Part shown: piece by piece, positions 17,746-26,899 of the stretch
Position numbering within the stretch: the first letter of the stretch is position 1
Layout of the letters: the number at the start of each line of letters is the position of its first letter
From: Nostoc sp. 'Peltigera membranacea cyanobiont' 210A
Lineage (GTDB): Bacteria > Cyanobacteriota > Cyanobacteriia > Cyanobacteriales > Nostocaceae
Direction: 5' to 3'
Assembly (NCBI RefSeq): GCF_002246015.1
Contig: NZ_NOLJ01000012.1
Coordinates: 121,524-185,523 of the forward strand
DNA length: 64,000 nt
Notes under the pieces: generated by a model
The model's database searches: none
What the model was told of the DNA's origin: nothing
Seen by the model: the letters and a program-made list of their open reading frames with translations, nothing else
Position numbers and translations under genes: made by a program

Positions 17746-18927
17746 ATGCACATCACTACAGTGACAAAAAACTTGAATTTAGGTGATAAAGTTAACAAAA
17801 CAACTAACCATGTCTTCGTGTTTTTAGAAATTTTTGCTCACGAAGGTGGTATTCAATCGTATATAAAAGATATTTTTCGCGCCTATCTGGGATTGAGCCA
17901 AGACTACAAGGCAGAAGTCTTTTTGCTGCGAGATAGTGCTGATAGCTTAAATCCCTTTGAAGACGAGAACTTAAAATTTCATTACTTTAAAAATCAGTCT
18001 CCTTATTTGGGGAGATTGCAAATGGCAGCAGCTTTGCTGAAGTGTCTGTTGCAAAGCCGTCCGCAGCAGGTTTTCTGCGGTCATATTAACTTAGCAGTAT
18101 TAATCCAAACTCTTTGCCAGCCCTTGGGGATTCCTTATACCGTGCTAACTTACGGCAAAGAAGTCTGGGAACCGTTGAAAAATCAAGAACGTCGCGCCCT
18201 AATATCAGCAGAGAGAATTTGGACAATTAGTCGCTACAGCCGCGATCGCGCTTGTGTTGCCAATAGTCTAAACCCAAAAATGGTACAAATGATGCCTTGT
18301 GCCATTGATGCGGATAAATTTACTCCTGGTTCCAAACAACCAGAATTAATCCAGAAGTATGGCTTAACTGGTGCGAAAGTGTTGATGACAGTAGCACGGT
18401 TATGGTCAGGAGATATTTATAAGGGTGTAGATGTCACCATTCGGGCAATACCACAAATCGCTCAAGTTTTTCCAGAAGTGAAATATTTGGTAATTGGTCG
18501 CGGCGATGACCAACCGCGATTGGCACAGCTAGCAAAAGATTTAGGTGTGAGCGATCGCGTCGTGTTTGCTGGTTTCGTTGCCACAGAAGAATTAATGGAA
18601 CATTATCGCCTTGCTGACGCCTATATTATGCCTTCGCAAGAAGGCTTTGGCATAGTTTATCTAGAAGCAATGGCTTGTGGAGTGCCGGTGTTATCCGGTG
18701 ACGACGATGGTTCCGCTGACCCCTTGCAGGATGGTAAACTGGGATGGCGAGTCCCACACCGCAGTCCTGATGCTGTAGCAGCAGCTTGTATAGAAATGCT
18801 TCAAGGGGATGACCAGCGATGTGATGGAGAGTGGCTACGACAACAGGCGATCGCTCTATTTGGCATCAATGCCTTCCAACAGCACTTACAAAAAATGCTG
18901 CTATCCTCACTAATAAAATCCATTTGA
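17746..18927 (+). CDS. GT4-family glycosyltransferase, 393 aa
   Basis: A GT-B fold retaining glycosyltransferase. The N-terminal domain contains HEGGIQSY and a GHINLA segment; the C-terminal nucleotide-sugar domain carries VARLWSGDIYKGVD, GRGDDQPRL and the ExxxxxxxE signature in SQEGFGIVYLEAMACGVPVL. Cytoplasmic or membrane-associated; sugar donor and acceptor unknown. It starts 10 bases after the GDP-mannose dehydratase stop, which suggests use of GDP-mannose or a derived deoxysugar. Confidence 0.9.
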   Translation: MHITTVTKNLNLGDKVNKTTNHVFVFLEIFAHEGGIQSYIKDIFRAYLGLSQDYKAEVFLLRDSADSLNPFEDENLKFHYFKNQSPYLGRLQMAAALLKCLLQSRPQQVFCGHINLAVLIQTLCQPLGIPYTVLTYGKEVWEPLKNQERRALISAERIWTISRYSRDRACVANSLNPKMVQMMPCAIDADKFTPGSKQPELIQKYGLTGAKVLMTVARLWSGDIYKGVDVTIRAIPQIAQVFPEVKYLVIGRGDDQPRLAQLAKDLGVSDRVVFAGFVATEELMEHYRLADAYIMPSQEGFGIVYLEAMACGVPVLSGDDDGSADPLQDGKLGWRVPHRSPDAVAAACIEMLQGDDQRCDGEWLRQQAIALFGINAFQQHLQKMLLSSLIKSI

Positions 18928-19011
18928 GTCCAAATAACAAATGATCAATGACTCATAACTAATGACTAAAATCGCTATCCTAGAAGGAGAGCAGGACAAA
19001 ATTTATTAAAA

Positions 19012-19383
19012 ATGAGCTTTAAGTCATTTCAATTGAATCTTTTAAATCTCCGCCCTTGGCTCATCCTGCTGGCAGTTATTTGGTTGCTGGCATCAGTGGG
19101 CTTGGGTTGGTTAGTTAATTCATTGCTAATTATTTTCGGGTTGCTGTTGTTGGCACCTATTGCGGCTTTTTTTGGCTTTCGTTGGTGGCTGCAACGCAAC
19201 TTGGTTGCCGATCAATGTCCCGTCTGTGGATATGAATTTACAGGTTTAAATAACAGTCAGTTGCAATGTCCTAACTGTCAGGAATTACTGTTAGTACAAA
19301 ATAGTCATTTTCAGCGCTTCACACCAGAAGGCACAATTGATGTCACTGCTGTCGAAGTTCCAGCCAAATCACTGGAAGAATAG
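19012..19383 (+). CDS. membrane-anchored zinc-ribbon protein, 123 aa
   Basis: Hypothetical protein. Two hydrophobic helices (about 15-35 and 37-58) are followed by a cytoplasmic or lumenal zinc ribbon formed by CPVC (about 73-76) and CPNC (about 89-92), then a short acidic tail. It follows the glycosyltransferase gene by 84 bases on the same strand, with GAAGGAGAG upstream as a likely ribosome binding site (22 bases before the ATG, so rather distant). I know no function. Confidence 0.75.
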   Translation: MSFKSFQLNLLNLRPWLILLAVIWLLASVGLGWLVNSLLIIFGLLLLAPIAAFFGFRWWLQRNLVADQCPVCGYEFTGLNNSQLQCPNCQELLLVQNSHFQRFTPEGTIDVTAVEVPAKSLEE

Positions 19384-19425
19384 TCAAGGATCGTTAGTCA
19401 TTAGCAAAGCATAAATGACTAATGA

Positions 19426-19857
19426 CTATTTATTTTTTTGCGAGATTGAGAGGGTGTAAGTATACTGTTGCGGGGATAGTTCGCCCACATACAGCGAGTA
19501 TTTTCCTGCCTGCCAATAACCAGAAAGTTCTGACTTACCTCCAGAGTAACTATCTGCTAATACACAAAAGCGCCCTCCAGGCCCGTCGATTAAAAGTGTT
19601 GGCTTGCCTTTACTTTCTACTGTTAATCGCAAATAAGGTAGTGACTCTGTAACTTGGATAACTTGATTAGGTTCAGTGGTAATATTGCCACAATTACTCT
19701 TGACAGTTCCTCCAGATTTTCCATTCAAAATCAATGGTTCGGGTTGGGAATTTCGATTAATTTGGATTGTTGGTGTCTGTGCCAAATTAGCCTCAGTGAA
19801 AACCAAACTCATCGCCAAAGCTGTGGGAATAATTGCAAGTAGCCTAAGAGTCTTCAT
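19426..19857 (-). CDS. secreted hypothetical protein, 143 aa
   Basis: Begins MKTLRLLAII with a clear signal peptide ending around residue 26 (ANLAQT). The mature part is beta-rich with two Cys (CGN and RFCVLAD) that could form one disulfide, and repeats the sense of periplasmic pentapeptide-free beta sandwich proteins in this group. No catalytic motif seen. Several plus-strand open frames overlap it but have no signal or composition in their favour. Convergent with 19012-19383, 42 bases apart. Confidence 0.7.
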   Translation of the reverse strand: MKTLRLLAIIPTALAMSLVFTEANLAQTPTIQINRNSQPEPLILNGKSGGTVKSNCGNITTEPNQVIQVTESLPYLRLTVESKGKPTLLIDGPGGRFCVLADSYSGGKSELSGYWQAGKYSLYVGELSPQQYTYTLSISQKNK

Positions 19858-20258
19858 TTTAATTAATGCTCCAGATTTTTTTAGAGCAATATTGTTATAC
19901 AGTCTGATTTATTTATATAGACGACAGCAATCCCTCTTGGTTCCAAAAAGTACTGTATAAAGTAATACTAGCTAGTTAAAGATTATTTGTGAAGATTTCA
20001 TAGGTGTATGTAGAGACATTGCATTTTCCGTTAGGGAAAGAGAAAGGGTTTGAATTACCTTTACTCCAAGCCCAGTAACCTTTCGCCAGACAAAAAGAGA
20101 GATTGTTGGATTTATCCAAAAAGTATCGTGTCTCTACAATTGATGTCTGTAAGGTCTTGCACGTAGAGACATTAGCTAAAATCACTAAGACAACCACCAA
20201 AAATAGAATTTGGTTGGTCTATTGTTGAATAAGTATGCTAATGAGGTAGAAAAGATTG

Positions 20259-20597
20259 ATGAATCCTCAACCAGAAGAAGACTTACAGCGTCGCCTCGAT
20301 AAGCTAGAGGCAGAGATTAATTCCCCGCCTGGGGTGGTTTCACAAGAACAAAAACAAACGCCTCAGTCTGTTTTTGCCAGCTTAAACTTGCAACTAAAGC
20401 GATTTCAGATTTGGTTCAACAGCTTATCTGGTGTGAAAAAGCTGGTAGTTTCGGGTGTGACGGTACTAGTAGGCTTGGCGATACTGCAAGCAGTGTTTAA
20501 ACTAGTTGCATCTGTAATCAGTCTGGCACTTTTGGCAGTGTTAGTGTATGTTGGATACAAATTTTTTGTGTCTGGTAGCTTTCAACGTAAGCAATAA
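20259..20597 (+). CDS. membrane-associated hypothetical protein, 112 aa
   Basis: The N-terminal 60 residues are polar and include a short predicted coiled coil (EEDLQRRLDKLEAEI); the C-terminal half has two hydrophobic helices (VVSGVTVLVGLAI and LALLAVLVYVGYKFF). The start is the ATG at 20259; a TTG just before it would add one residue. Function unknown. It lies alone between two intergenic repeat regions. Confidence 0.7.
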   Translation: MNPQPEEDLQRRLDKLEAEINSPPGVVSQEQKQTPQSVFASLNLQLKRFQIWFNSLSGVKKLVVSGVTVLVGLAILQAVFKLVASVISLALLAVLVYVGYKFFVSGSFQRKQ

Positions 20598-20905
20598 GTT
20601 GATATGCATTTACTTTGCACTCTGCCGGGAGTTATGAGAGTCAGGAGCCGGAATAAAAACGGCTTCTGACTTACACAGAATTTCCAAAAAGGTGAAGTAC
20701 AGAAGTGAAGTGTCAAAACTAGGTATAAAGCCTGTTTTACTTCTGAATCCTGTTAGCGCAGCGGGGCGCAGCCCATTCTGACTCCTGAATTCTGCTGTAT
20801 TACTCCTAAATCCTATTGCAATATGCTTTTCTTTTTGCTGACGAGCTTAGTCTATTTTAATTGTGCCGATCGCGGCGTAGAAATAATATCAAAGGAAATT
20901 ATACG
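20598..20905. other. intergenic region with a dispersed palindromic repeat
   Basis: About 300 bases with no gene. It contains TTCTGAATCCTGTTAGCG and AGCCCATTCTGACTCCTG (20741-20787), members of the same repeat family seen in the arms of the 15218-15491 element and at 53771-53805. Confidence 0.5.
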
Positions 20906-23047
20906 ATGACCTCACCAATTGTCAGGAGAACTAGTAATCAATCTGGTCAGTCAAAAAAATCGGAAAGAGCTAATTCGCTGCTGCTAGCAAGTCGGCGTTT
21001 TGCTGCTTGGGCGGCTGAAATTACACTAGTGGTTACTAGTGGGTTGATTCCCTTCGGCATTGGTGTCTACGCCAATTCTAGAAGCGATCTAAATCGAGTG
21101 CCGCTTAACCCCGTACTGGTAGTCACAGAAAGAGCGATCGCCAGACCCCTAGCTCTACCTGTAAGCTATGGCATCCGTAACGTTGCATGGCCGACTAATA
21201 TTTTGTGGACAATCGCCCTGTTAGCGCCTGTAACTCTCTCGTGGTGGCAATTGTATTTATTAGCTAAGACTGGTAGCACAATTCCGAAACGTTGGTTAAA
21301 AGTGCGGGTTGTCAACGAGCAAGGGAAGCCGCCCGGATTGGGTGCAGTTGTAATTAGAGAAGGAGTTGGGCGTTGGACAGTACCCATTTCCATCGCCTAT
21401 CTGCTGTGGCGTTACAGCTTTGCTTTTCCTAATTTAGGATTATTTACATTTTTGTCTTTATTAATGATTGTGGGTGAAGGGATTGGCTTACCATCGCGTC
21501 GGGGGCGTCGCGCACTACACGATCAACTCGCAGGTACTTATACAATTGATGCAGTCTTAGCTAGCAACAAACAAGCTCAGTCTGCTGACGGTAACGATCA
21601 AGCAGAAGAAAAGCAGGAGGGTGAAGAATTTGCGGCAGTCGAAACCAGCCAATCGCATAATTTGTGGCGGCGAATACAGCAAAATCCCAATCTGACTTTG
21701 TTTGGGGTAGGGCTGACGAGTATGACTGCTGTGCTGGCAACTTTAATCGGCACTCAAGTTTATATCCAAATTCAACAATCCCAGCGAGCAACCAAGCAAA
21801 TCAACAGCCAACAATTCCTCGAACTTGTCAAACCATTGAGTCCCAACTCTGGGGCGACTAATGAGCAACGCCAAACTGCAATTCTGGCTATGGGTGGTCT
21901 TAATGACCCACAATCAATTAAATTTTTGGCGGATTTATTAGTTAGCGAAACTAACCCCAGCCTTCTGGATACAATTCAACAAGCTTTGACAACTGTCGGC
22001 CCCCAAGCCATCCCAGAACTCAAAAATAAGAATCAGTTTTTGGTCAGCGAACTGGAATCTGTGGGTAGCACTGCAACCAAAGAGCGGGAATTAAGGCAAG
22101 GGCGACTACAAAGAAACCAGCGGACAATCAACAAGATTCTCTCTGTTTATAGCGGTAAAAAAATTGAGGGTGTTGACCTTAGTAGCACCCAATTAGGTCA
22201 AAGCGGTACTCCAGGAAGTTCCTTCTTCAACTTGGTACTGGACAATCTTGATTTATCAGGAGTTAAGTTTAAATCTGCCAATCTTAACCAAGCCAGCTTT
22301 AAGGGTAGCCGCTTCCGGGGTGTGGGTGAAGATGGACGTTGGGATACCTACGACGATGTAATGGCTGATTTAAGCCAAGCTCAGTTGCAGCAAGCCAATC
22401 TTACTGATGCTAACCTCAGTCGCGTCTTGATGAACCGGATCGATTTGAGTCGTGCCACTCTTAACAGAGCCAACTTATCCAACGCGCGTCTATATGATGC
22501 TAAACTCAACAGCACCCAACTAGTAGGAGCCGATCTGCGAAACGCAGTTTTGGAAAAAGCTAGCTTGACTGGGGCAGATTTAGGCGATGCTAAATTAAAT
22601 GAAGCCAATTTATACGCTGCGCGTTTAGGTCGCGCCACTGCGATCGGAACGCAATTATCCTTTGCCAATTTAACTAACACTGATTGGCAAGGGGCAGATT
22701 TATCAGGAGCCTATTTGGATCATGCTAATCTCAGCAATGCTAACCTCAGCGCCACTCGTCTAGCTGGTGCTGTTTTACGCTCTGCCCAAATGGAAAACGT
22801 TAACTTGCAAAATGCCGATCTGAGCCTTGCAGATTTACGCGGGGCAAATGTCGCTGGAGCAGATTTTAAGGGGGCAATTCTCGCTCCTAGCAAACAAGAT
22901 CCAGCAGATCAATTTGTCCAAACCCCAGATTTAGGCTCAGTATCTGCCGTAGTCCAAGGGGTTGATTTTTCTCAAGCCAAAAATTTAGATGCCAAGCAAT
23001 TAGCATACATTTGTACTCAAGGAGGCATTCATCCCCGTTGCCCGTAG
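20906..23047 (+). CDS. RDD-family membrane protein fused to pentapeptide repeats, 713 aa
   Basis: An unusual fusion. Residues about 30-215 form an RDD-type membrane domain (ASRRFAAWAAEITLV at the start, several helices, and RGRRALHDQLAGT near its end). A linker and another hydrophobic helix (FGVGLTSMTAVLATLIGTQV) follow, then a HEAT-like stretch (GGLNDPQSIKFLADLL). From about 425 to 690 there are many A(D/N)LxX pentapeptide repeats predicting a right-handed quadrilateral beta helix. The ATG at 20906 is preferred over 20861, which only adds an Arg-rich tail. Function unknown; the pentapeptide part probably mediates protein contacts at the membrane. Confidence 0.85.
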   Translation: MTSPIVRRTSNQSGQSKKSERANSLLLASRRFAAWAAEITLVVTSGLIPFGIGVYANSRSDLNRVPLNPVLVVTERAIARPLALPVSYGIRNVAWPTNILWTIALLAPVTLSWWQLYLLAKTGSTIPKRWLKVRVVNEQGKPPGLGAVVIREGVGRWTVPISIAYLLWRYSFAFPNLGLFTFLSLLMIVGEGIGLPSRRGRRALHDQLAGTYTIDAVLASNKQAQSADGNDQAEEKQEGEEFAAVETSQSHNLWRRIQQNPNLTLFGVGLTSMTAVLATLIGTQVYIQIQQSQRATKQINSQQFLELVKPLSPNSGATNEQRQTAILAMGGLNDPQSIKFLADLLVSETNPSLLDTIQQALTTVGPQAIPELKNKNQFLVSELESVGSTATKERELRQGRLQRNQRTINKILSVYSGKKIEGVDLSSTQLGQSGTPGSSFFNLVLDNLDLSGVKFKSANLNQASFKGSRFRGVGEDGRWDTYDDVMADLSQAQLQQANLTDANLSRVLMNRIDLSRATLNRANLSNARLYDAKLNSTQLVGADLRNAVLEKASLTGADLGDAKLNEANLYAARLGRATAIGTQLSFANLTNTDWQGADLSGAYLDHANLSNANLSATRLAGAVLRSAQMENVNLQNADLSLADLRGANVAGADFKGAILAPSKQDPADQFVQTPDLGSVSAVVQGVDFSQAKNLDAKQLAYICTQGGIHPRCP

Positions 23048-23050
23048 AAT

Positions 23051-23080
23051 GGGGACTGGGGACTGGGGACTGGGGACTGG
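23051..23080. repeat. 7-bp tandem repeat (GGGGACT)
   Basis: Four uninterrupted copies of a GGGGACT unit directly after the stop of the RDD gene. STRR class. Confidence 0.8.
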
Positions 23081-23137
23081 GAGATGAGGAAGCAGGGGAG
23101 CAGGGAGAGAATAACCGATACCCAATTCCCCATACCC

Positions 23138-23166
23138 AATGACAAATGACAAATGACAAATGACAA
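23138..23166. repeat. 7-bp tandem repeat (AATGACA)
   Basis: Four copies of AATGACA just upstream of the beta-barrel-like gene. The ATG triplets inside it create a spurious upstream start for that gene at 23160. Confidence 0.8.
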
Positions 23167-23186
23167 AATGGTGTGAGGAGTTGGTT

Positions 23187-23678
23187 ATGAAGTATATTCC
23201 ATCTTTGGTTTCAGTTTTGGGGGCTGGTTTGGTCTTGAGTCTGGCGAGTACGAAACCAGCACAAGCTCAAGTAGCTTATGGCAGTTATATTGGTATTGGC
23301 CCCACTGTTGGTATTACCGATGGTATCCAATTTGGGGGGGTGATAGCGGGACGGTACAAGCTTTTGGAAGCACCAATTTCACTGCGCGCTCAAGTGTTAA
23401 TTGGTAATAATACGGCTGTTGTACCAACGGTTTCTTACGATTTCCCCCTCAACTGGCAAGCTGATGCCTACTTGGGCGCTGGATTAGTGTTGGCTGGTGG
23501 TGGTGGTTCTTCTCCTGTGGGCGACAAAATTAGTTTTGCTTTACAACCAGGCATTGATTATATGATCCCAAATAGCAATACTGTCCTTTTTGGCAATGCT
23601 ATTATTGCTTTTGATGCCTATCGAGATAGCAGTGGTACAGCTATCTCCGTACAAGGTGGTGTTGGTTTGAGATTTTAA
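23187..23678 (+). CDS. outer-membrane-type beta-barrel hypothetical protein, 163 aa
   Basis: Starts at the ATG at 23187, preceded by GTGAGGAG as ribosome binding site, rather than at 23160 inside the tandem repeat. Signal peptide MKYIPSLVSV... ends near AQAQ (about 28). The mature part alternates polar and hydrophobic residues with Gly-rich turns and ends in Phe (GVGLRF), the classic C-terminus of a small outer-membrane beta barrel. Function unknown. Confidence 0.75.
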   Translation: MKYIPSLVSVLGAGLVLSLASTKPAQAQVAYGSYIGIGPTVGITDGIQFGGVIAGRYKLLEAPISLRAQVLIGNNTAVVPTVSYDFPLNWQADAYLGAGLVLAGGGGSSPVGDKISFALQPGIDYMIPNSNTVLFGNAIIAFDAYRDSSGTAISVQGGVGLRF

Positions 23679-23796
23679 GGGGTATGCTATCCCTAAGAAG
23701 CGTTAAACTTCATTGCAAATTAAGAAGTTAGTCCAAACAACGTGATAGTTTTTGGTCATGAAGAGAGACAGCACAGGATTAACACAGGAGAACACA

Positions 23797-24009
23797 GTGG
23801 CAATGGAATCAAATTTATTAACAGATGCAGGCGCAGATGAAGTGAATCAAGATTTCAGTGAATATGTCGCCAATTTGCAACTTCACATGACTCTGCAAGC
23901 TCGTAATCTTGTTCCAACGCTGAAGCAAACACTGGTAGATAGTCGCCACCAATTACTCCATCAAACCCAAGCCCACTTTGAAAAGCTAGTTTCTCGGCAA
24001 GGGCTATAA
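23797..24009 (+). CDS. small hypothetical protein, about 70 aa
   Basis: A short helical protein without a known domain. The frame is open from 23752, but the best start is the GTG at 23797, six bases after AGGAG; an ATG at 23803 is the alternative. The product has an acidic N-terminus (ADEVNQDFSEYV) and a Leu/His/Gln-rich helix. No neighbour suggests a role. Confidence 0.5.
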   Translation: MAMESNLLTDAGADEVNQDFSEYVANLQLHMTLQARNLVPTLKQTLVDSRHQLLHQTQAHFEKLVSRQGL

Positions 24010-24218
24010 AATATATACAAATTTTAATCAAAATTCAAATAAAATAAGGGCAGATGTTGTTGGGTCAATGCCAATGGTGTTCTCACAAGGTCTGCTTTTT
24101 CTGCTTTTTAAGTATTAAGTTACTAAAATCACACTTTTGGCACAATAGTAGAGAGCAGAAACTAGTTAAGATTATTGCAAGCAGTTTATTCCTTTCAAGA
24201 GCAATTAGTAAAGGCTAA

Positions 24219-25475
24219 ATGGCGGCTCGAATAAAAATGACTTCATTACTTCCCAGAAACCTCAGCGTTGTTATCCGACCAGTCCAATACCGGGATCTGG
24301 ACGGAATTGAGCGCATAACTCAAGAGTCATTCGCAGCCCTCACTCCTCAGGGAGCAGGTTTTGCCATCAGCCAGATGCAAAGGCTGCGTCGCTGGTATGG
24401 ATTACTCAAATTTTTAAGTTGGTTTCCTAACCCGCTACAGTATCGCCTCTGTGCTTTTGTCGCAGAGCAAGGGCGGATACTTTTAGGAATGATTCAAGTC
24501 TCACCCTTTAACCGCACACGTAGCACTTGGCGGATCGATCAAGTGCTACTAGAGCGTGGTGTCGATAAACAAGGAATTGGTTCGCAACTTTTGCGTCATT
24601 GCTTTGAGTCGATTTTAGAAGCTCGCACTTGGCTACTAGAAGTTAATATCAATGACATAGAGGCGCTGGCACTATATCGGCAAAATGGATTCCAGCGTCT
24701 AGCAGAAATGACATACTGGGAAATTGGGCCAGAATTATTGGCTGAATTGGCACAAGCAGAGCCAGACTTGCCCAACCTCTTGCCAGTGAGCAATGCTGAT
24801 GCCCAGTTACTGTATCAATTAGATACGGCATCGATGCCACCTCTGGTACGTCAGGTTTTTGACCGCAATACCCGCGACTTTAAAACCAGTTTATTTGGCG
24901 CTTTAACTGATGCAGTCAAGCAATGGCTGACTAAAACAGAAGTAGTCAGTGGTTACGTATTTGAACCGCAACGCAAAGCTGCGATCGGCTATTTTCAGGT
25001 ACAACTCGATCGCAAGGGTGAAGTTCCCCATGCCGCAACGCTGACAGTTCATCCTGCTTACACCTGGCTTTATCCAGAACTACTATCCCAACTGGCTCGT
25101 ATTGCCCAAGATTTTCCCCAGCAAGGGTTACAACTAGCCTCCTCAGATTATCAGGCAGAGCGAGAAGAATATTTGGAGCGAATTGGAGCAAAACGTATAG
25201 AACATACATTAGTGATGTCTCGCTCTGTGTGGCACAAGCTACGGGAGTCTAAATTTGTCTCCTTAGAAGGAATCCAGTGGACTGATATGCTGCAAGGTTT
25301 ACAACCGACTCGTAAACCTATACCAGGTGGGATGTCATGGATACAACCAGGAAAGTTGCCATCCTCAGATAAACCTCTGCAAAGCTTGTCAGAACCGATT
25401 AACTTTTCGGTAAAAAACCCTAGCATCGAAACATCGCCGATTTCTGAATCAGCAGATGGACAGCAGGAGAATTAG
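24219..25475 (+). CDS. GNAT-family N-acetyltransferase, 418 aa
   Basis: The first 170 residues form a GNAT acetyltransferase domain (IRPVQYRDLDGIERI at the start; acetyl-CoA loop KQGIGSQLLRH; YRQNGF near the end, a common C-terminal motif). The second half (about 185-350) looks like a second, degenerate GNAT repeat, followed by a disordered Pro/Ser-rich tail. Substrate unknown. The end overlaps the beginning of the ruvX frame, so the two are likely co-transcribed. Confidence 0.85.
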   Translation: MAARIKMTSLLPRNLSVVIRPVQYRDLDGIERITQESFAALTPQGAGFAISQMQRLRRWYGLLKFLSWFPNPLQYRLCAFVAEQGRILLGMIQVSPFNRTRSTWRIDQVLLERGVDKQGIGSQLLRHCFESILEARTWLLEVNINDIEALALYRQNGFQRLAEMTYWEIGPELLAELAQAEPDLPNLLPVSNADAQLLYQLDTASMPPLVRQVFDRNTRDFKTSLFGALTDAVKQWLTKTEVVSGYVFEPQRKAAIGYFQVQLDRKGEVPHAATLTVHPAYTWLYPELLSQLARIAQDFPQQGLQLASSDYQAEREEYLERIGAKRIEHTLVMSRSVWHKLRESKFVSLEGIQWTDMLQGLQPTRKPIPGGMSWIQPGKLPSSDKPLQSLSEPINFSVKNPSIETSPISESADGQQEN

Positions 25476-25476
25476 T

Positions 25477-25953
25477 GTGATATCCCAAGGGCAAGCAAAA
25501 CCGTTTATTTCAGCGTTGGGACTAGATTTTGGTCGCAAGCGGATTGGTGTGGCTGGGTGCGATCGCACGGGTTTAATTGCTACGGGTATCACCACAATTG
25601 AGCGTGCATCTTTTGAGCAGGATGTCGAGCAAATCCGACAAATAGTTAATGAACGTGAAGTGCAAGTTCTAGTTATGGGCTTACCTTATTCAATGGATGG
25701 CTCACTAGGATTTCAGGCTCGTCAAGTTCAGAAATTTACTAAAAGACTTGCTAAAGCACTAAACTTGCCTGTGGAATATATGGATGAGCGATTAACTTCA
25801 TTTCAAGCAGAGCAACTGCTGATAGCTGAAAACCGCTCCCCATCACGCCATAAAGGTTTGATTGACCGCAAGGCAGCAGCTTTAATTTTGCAACAATGGC
25901 TGGATATTAAGCGTGTCAACTCGCGCAGTTCAGTTGCAGCTATTGAATATTGA
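25477..25953 (+). CDS. ruvX: Holliday junction resolvase-like protein YqgF/RuvX, 158 aa
   Basis: RNase H-fold putative nuclease of the YqgF family, implicated in pre-16S rRNA processing and formerly in junction resolution. The conserved GLDFGRKRIGVA, DERLTS and DRKAAALIL motifs carry the expected acidic residues. The GTG at 25477, eight bases after AGGAG, is the likely start; an ATG at 25456 within the GNAT gene would add seven residues. It follows the GNAT gene immediately and is 146 bases before the DUF3727 gene. Confidence 0.9.
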   Translation: MISQGQAKPFISALGLDFGRKRIGVAGCDRTGLIATGITTIERASFEQDVEQIRQIVNEREVQVLVMGLPYSMDGSLGFQARQVQKFTKRLAKALNLPVEYMDERLTSFQAEQLLIAENRSPSRHKGLIDRKAAALILQQWLDIKRVNSRSSVAAIEY

Positions 25954-26099
25954 TACCTTTTAACATGATATTCTGAAAACGATTAGCCAGCAGTTGTATC
26001 TACGTATAAAGCTATTTGTTTGACATAATAATATGTCATTAACTATAGTTAAGCGATTTTCAAACTTGCTGGTATTTATTAAATTTCTACATTTCGGCT

Positions 26100-26672
26100 A
26101 TGTTTTCCTCTCCATTTCCTGAAGAAAATGATAACGCTCATGCGGGTTCCATCACTTTAACCGATGACAAAGGGCGATCGCTCGACTGTTATGTAGAGCA
26201 TTCCCTGGAGGTAGATGGACAAGAATACGTTTTGCTTCTTCCTGTAGACTCACCTGTAGAAATTTTTTCTTGGGAAGGTGACGGTGAGGAAGAAGAAGCG
26301 GTTCTGGTAGAAGATGACACCATCATTGAGCAAATTTTTGCTAATGCCCAAGCTGTACTATCTGAGCAGAACTTGATACTGAAAAACACAGCCTATGCTC
26401 TGACAGTTGCAGGTGATCTACCCCCAGTGGAAGAATCAGAACTCTTCACCTTAGAAATCGAAGACGAAGAAGCAGATTTAGAGCCTGAGCAATTACAGCT
26501 ACTTGCTAGCTTTTATGAGGAAGATCAGGAGTATGCAATTTATACACCCCTAGATCCTCTGTTGTTTTTTGCACGGATAACAAAAACAGGTGAACCTGAA
26601 TTGCTTTCTCCAGAGGAGTTCCGCAAAGTGCAACCTCTGTTAGAAGAACATCTTTTTAATGAAGTGGAATAA
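26100..26672 (+). CDS. DUF3727/DUF1292-type acidic protein, 190 aa
   Basis: A strongly acidic protein of a family common in cyanobacteria and plastids. The N-terminal half has the DUF1292-like pattern (ITLTDDKGRSLDCYVEHS, then YVLLLPVDSPVEI), and the C-terminal half matches my recollection of DUF3727 (EYAIYTPLDPLLFFARI). Biochemical role unknown. It follows ruvX on the same strand, a linkage I recall from related genomes. Confidence 0.8.
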   Translation: MFSSPFPEENDNAHAGSITLTDDKGRSLDCYVEHSLEVDGQEYVLLLPVDSPVEIFSWEGDGEEEEAVLVEDDTIIEQIFANAQAVLSEQNLILKNTAYALTVAGDLPPVEESELFTLEIEDEEADLEPEQLQLLASFYEEDQEYAIYTPLDPLLFFARITKTGEPELLSPEEFRKVQPLLEEHLFNEVE

Positions 26673-26673
26673 A

Positions 26674-26716
26674 ATTAAAAATTCAAAATGAAAATATTAC
26701 ATTTTGAATTTTTAAT
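26674..26716. terminator. 17-bp perfect inverted repeat after the DUF3727 gene
   Basis: ATTAAAAATTCAAAATG at 26674-26690 is repeated inverted at 26700-26716 around a 9-base loop, starting 2 bases after the stop codon. Placement and form suggest transcription termination or mRNA 3' stabilisation. Confidence 0.6.
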
Positions 26717-26899
26717 CGGGAATTTTCATTGTAATCAAAATCTACCTAAACCTTTTACCATGTCCCATTAAATGTGGAAGCTATGAAACATTGATAAGAA
26801 ATTGGGACAACTAGTATTGTTTAAGATTCTGGAATAAGTGGTTTGGTCGTGATTTTCAATTCCATTATCTAAATCTAAAATTGGTATGAGGTGCTGAAA

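Noticed and set aside
19422..19960. three overlapping plus-strand frames
   Set aside because: Shadows of the secreted protein on the minus strand, which has a clear signal peptide.
19976..20200. 74-codon minus-strand frame
   Set aside because: The region contains repeated GTAGAGACATT-type motifs in both orientations, typical of intergenic repeat DNA, and the translation shows no domain.
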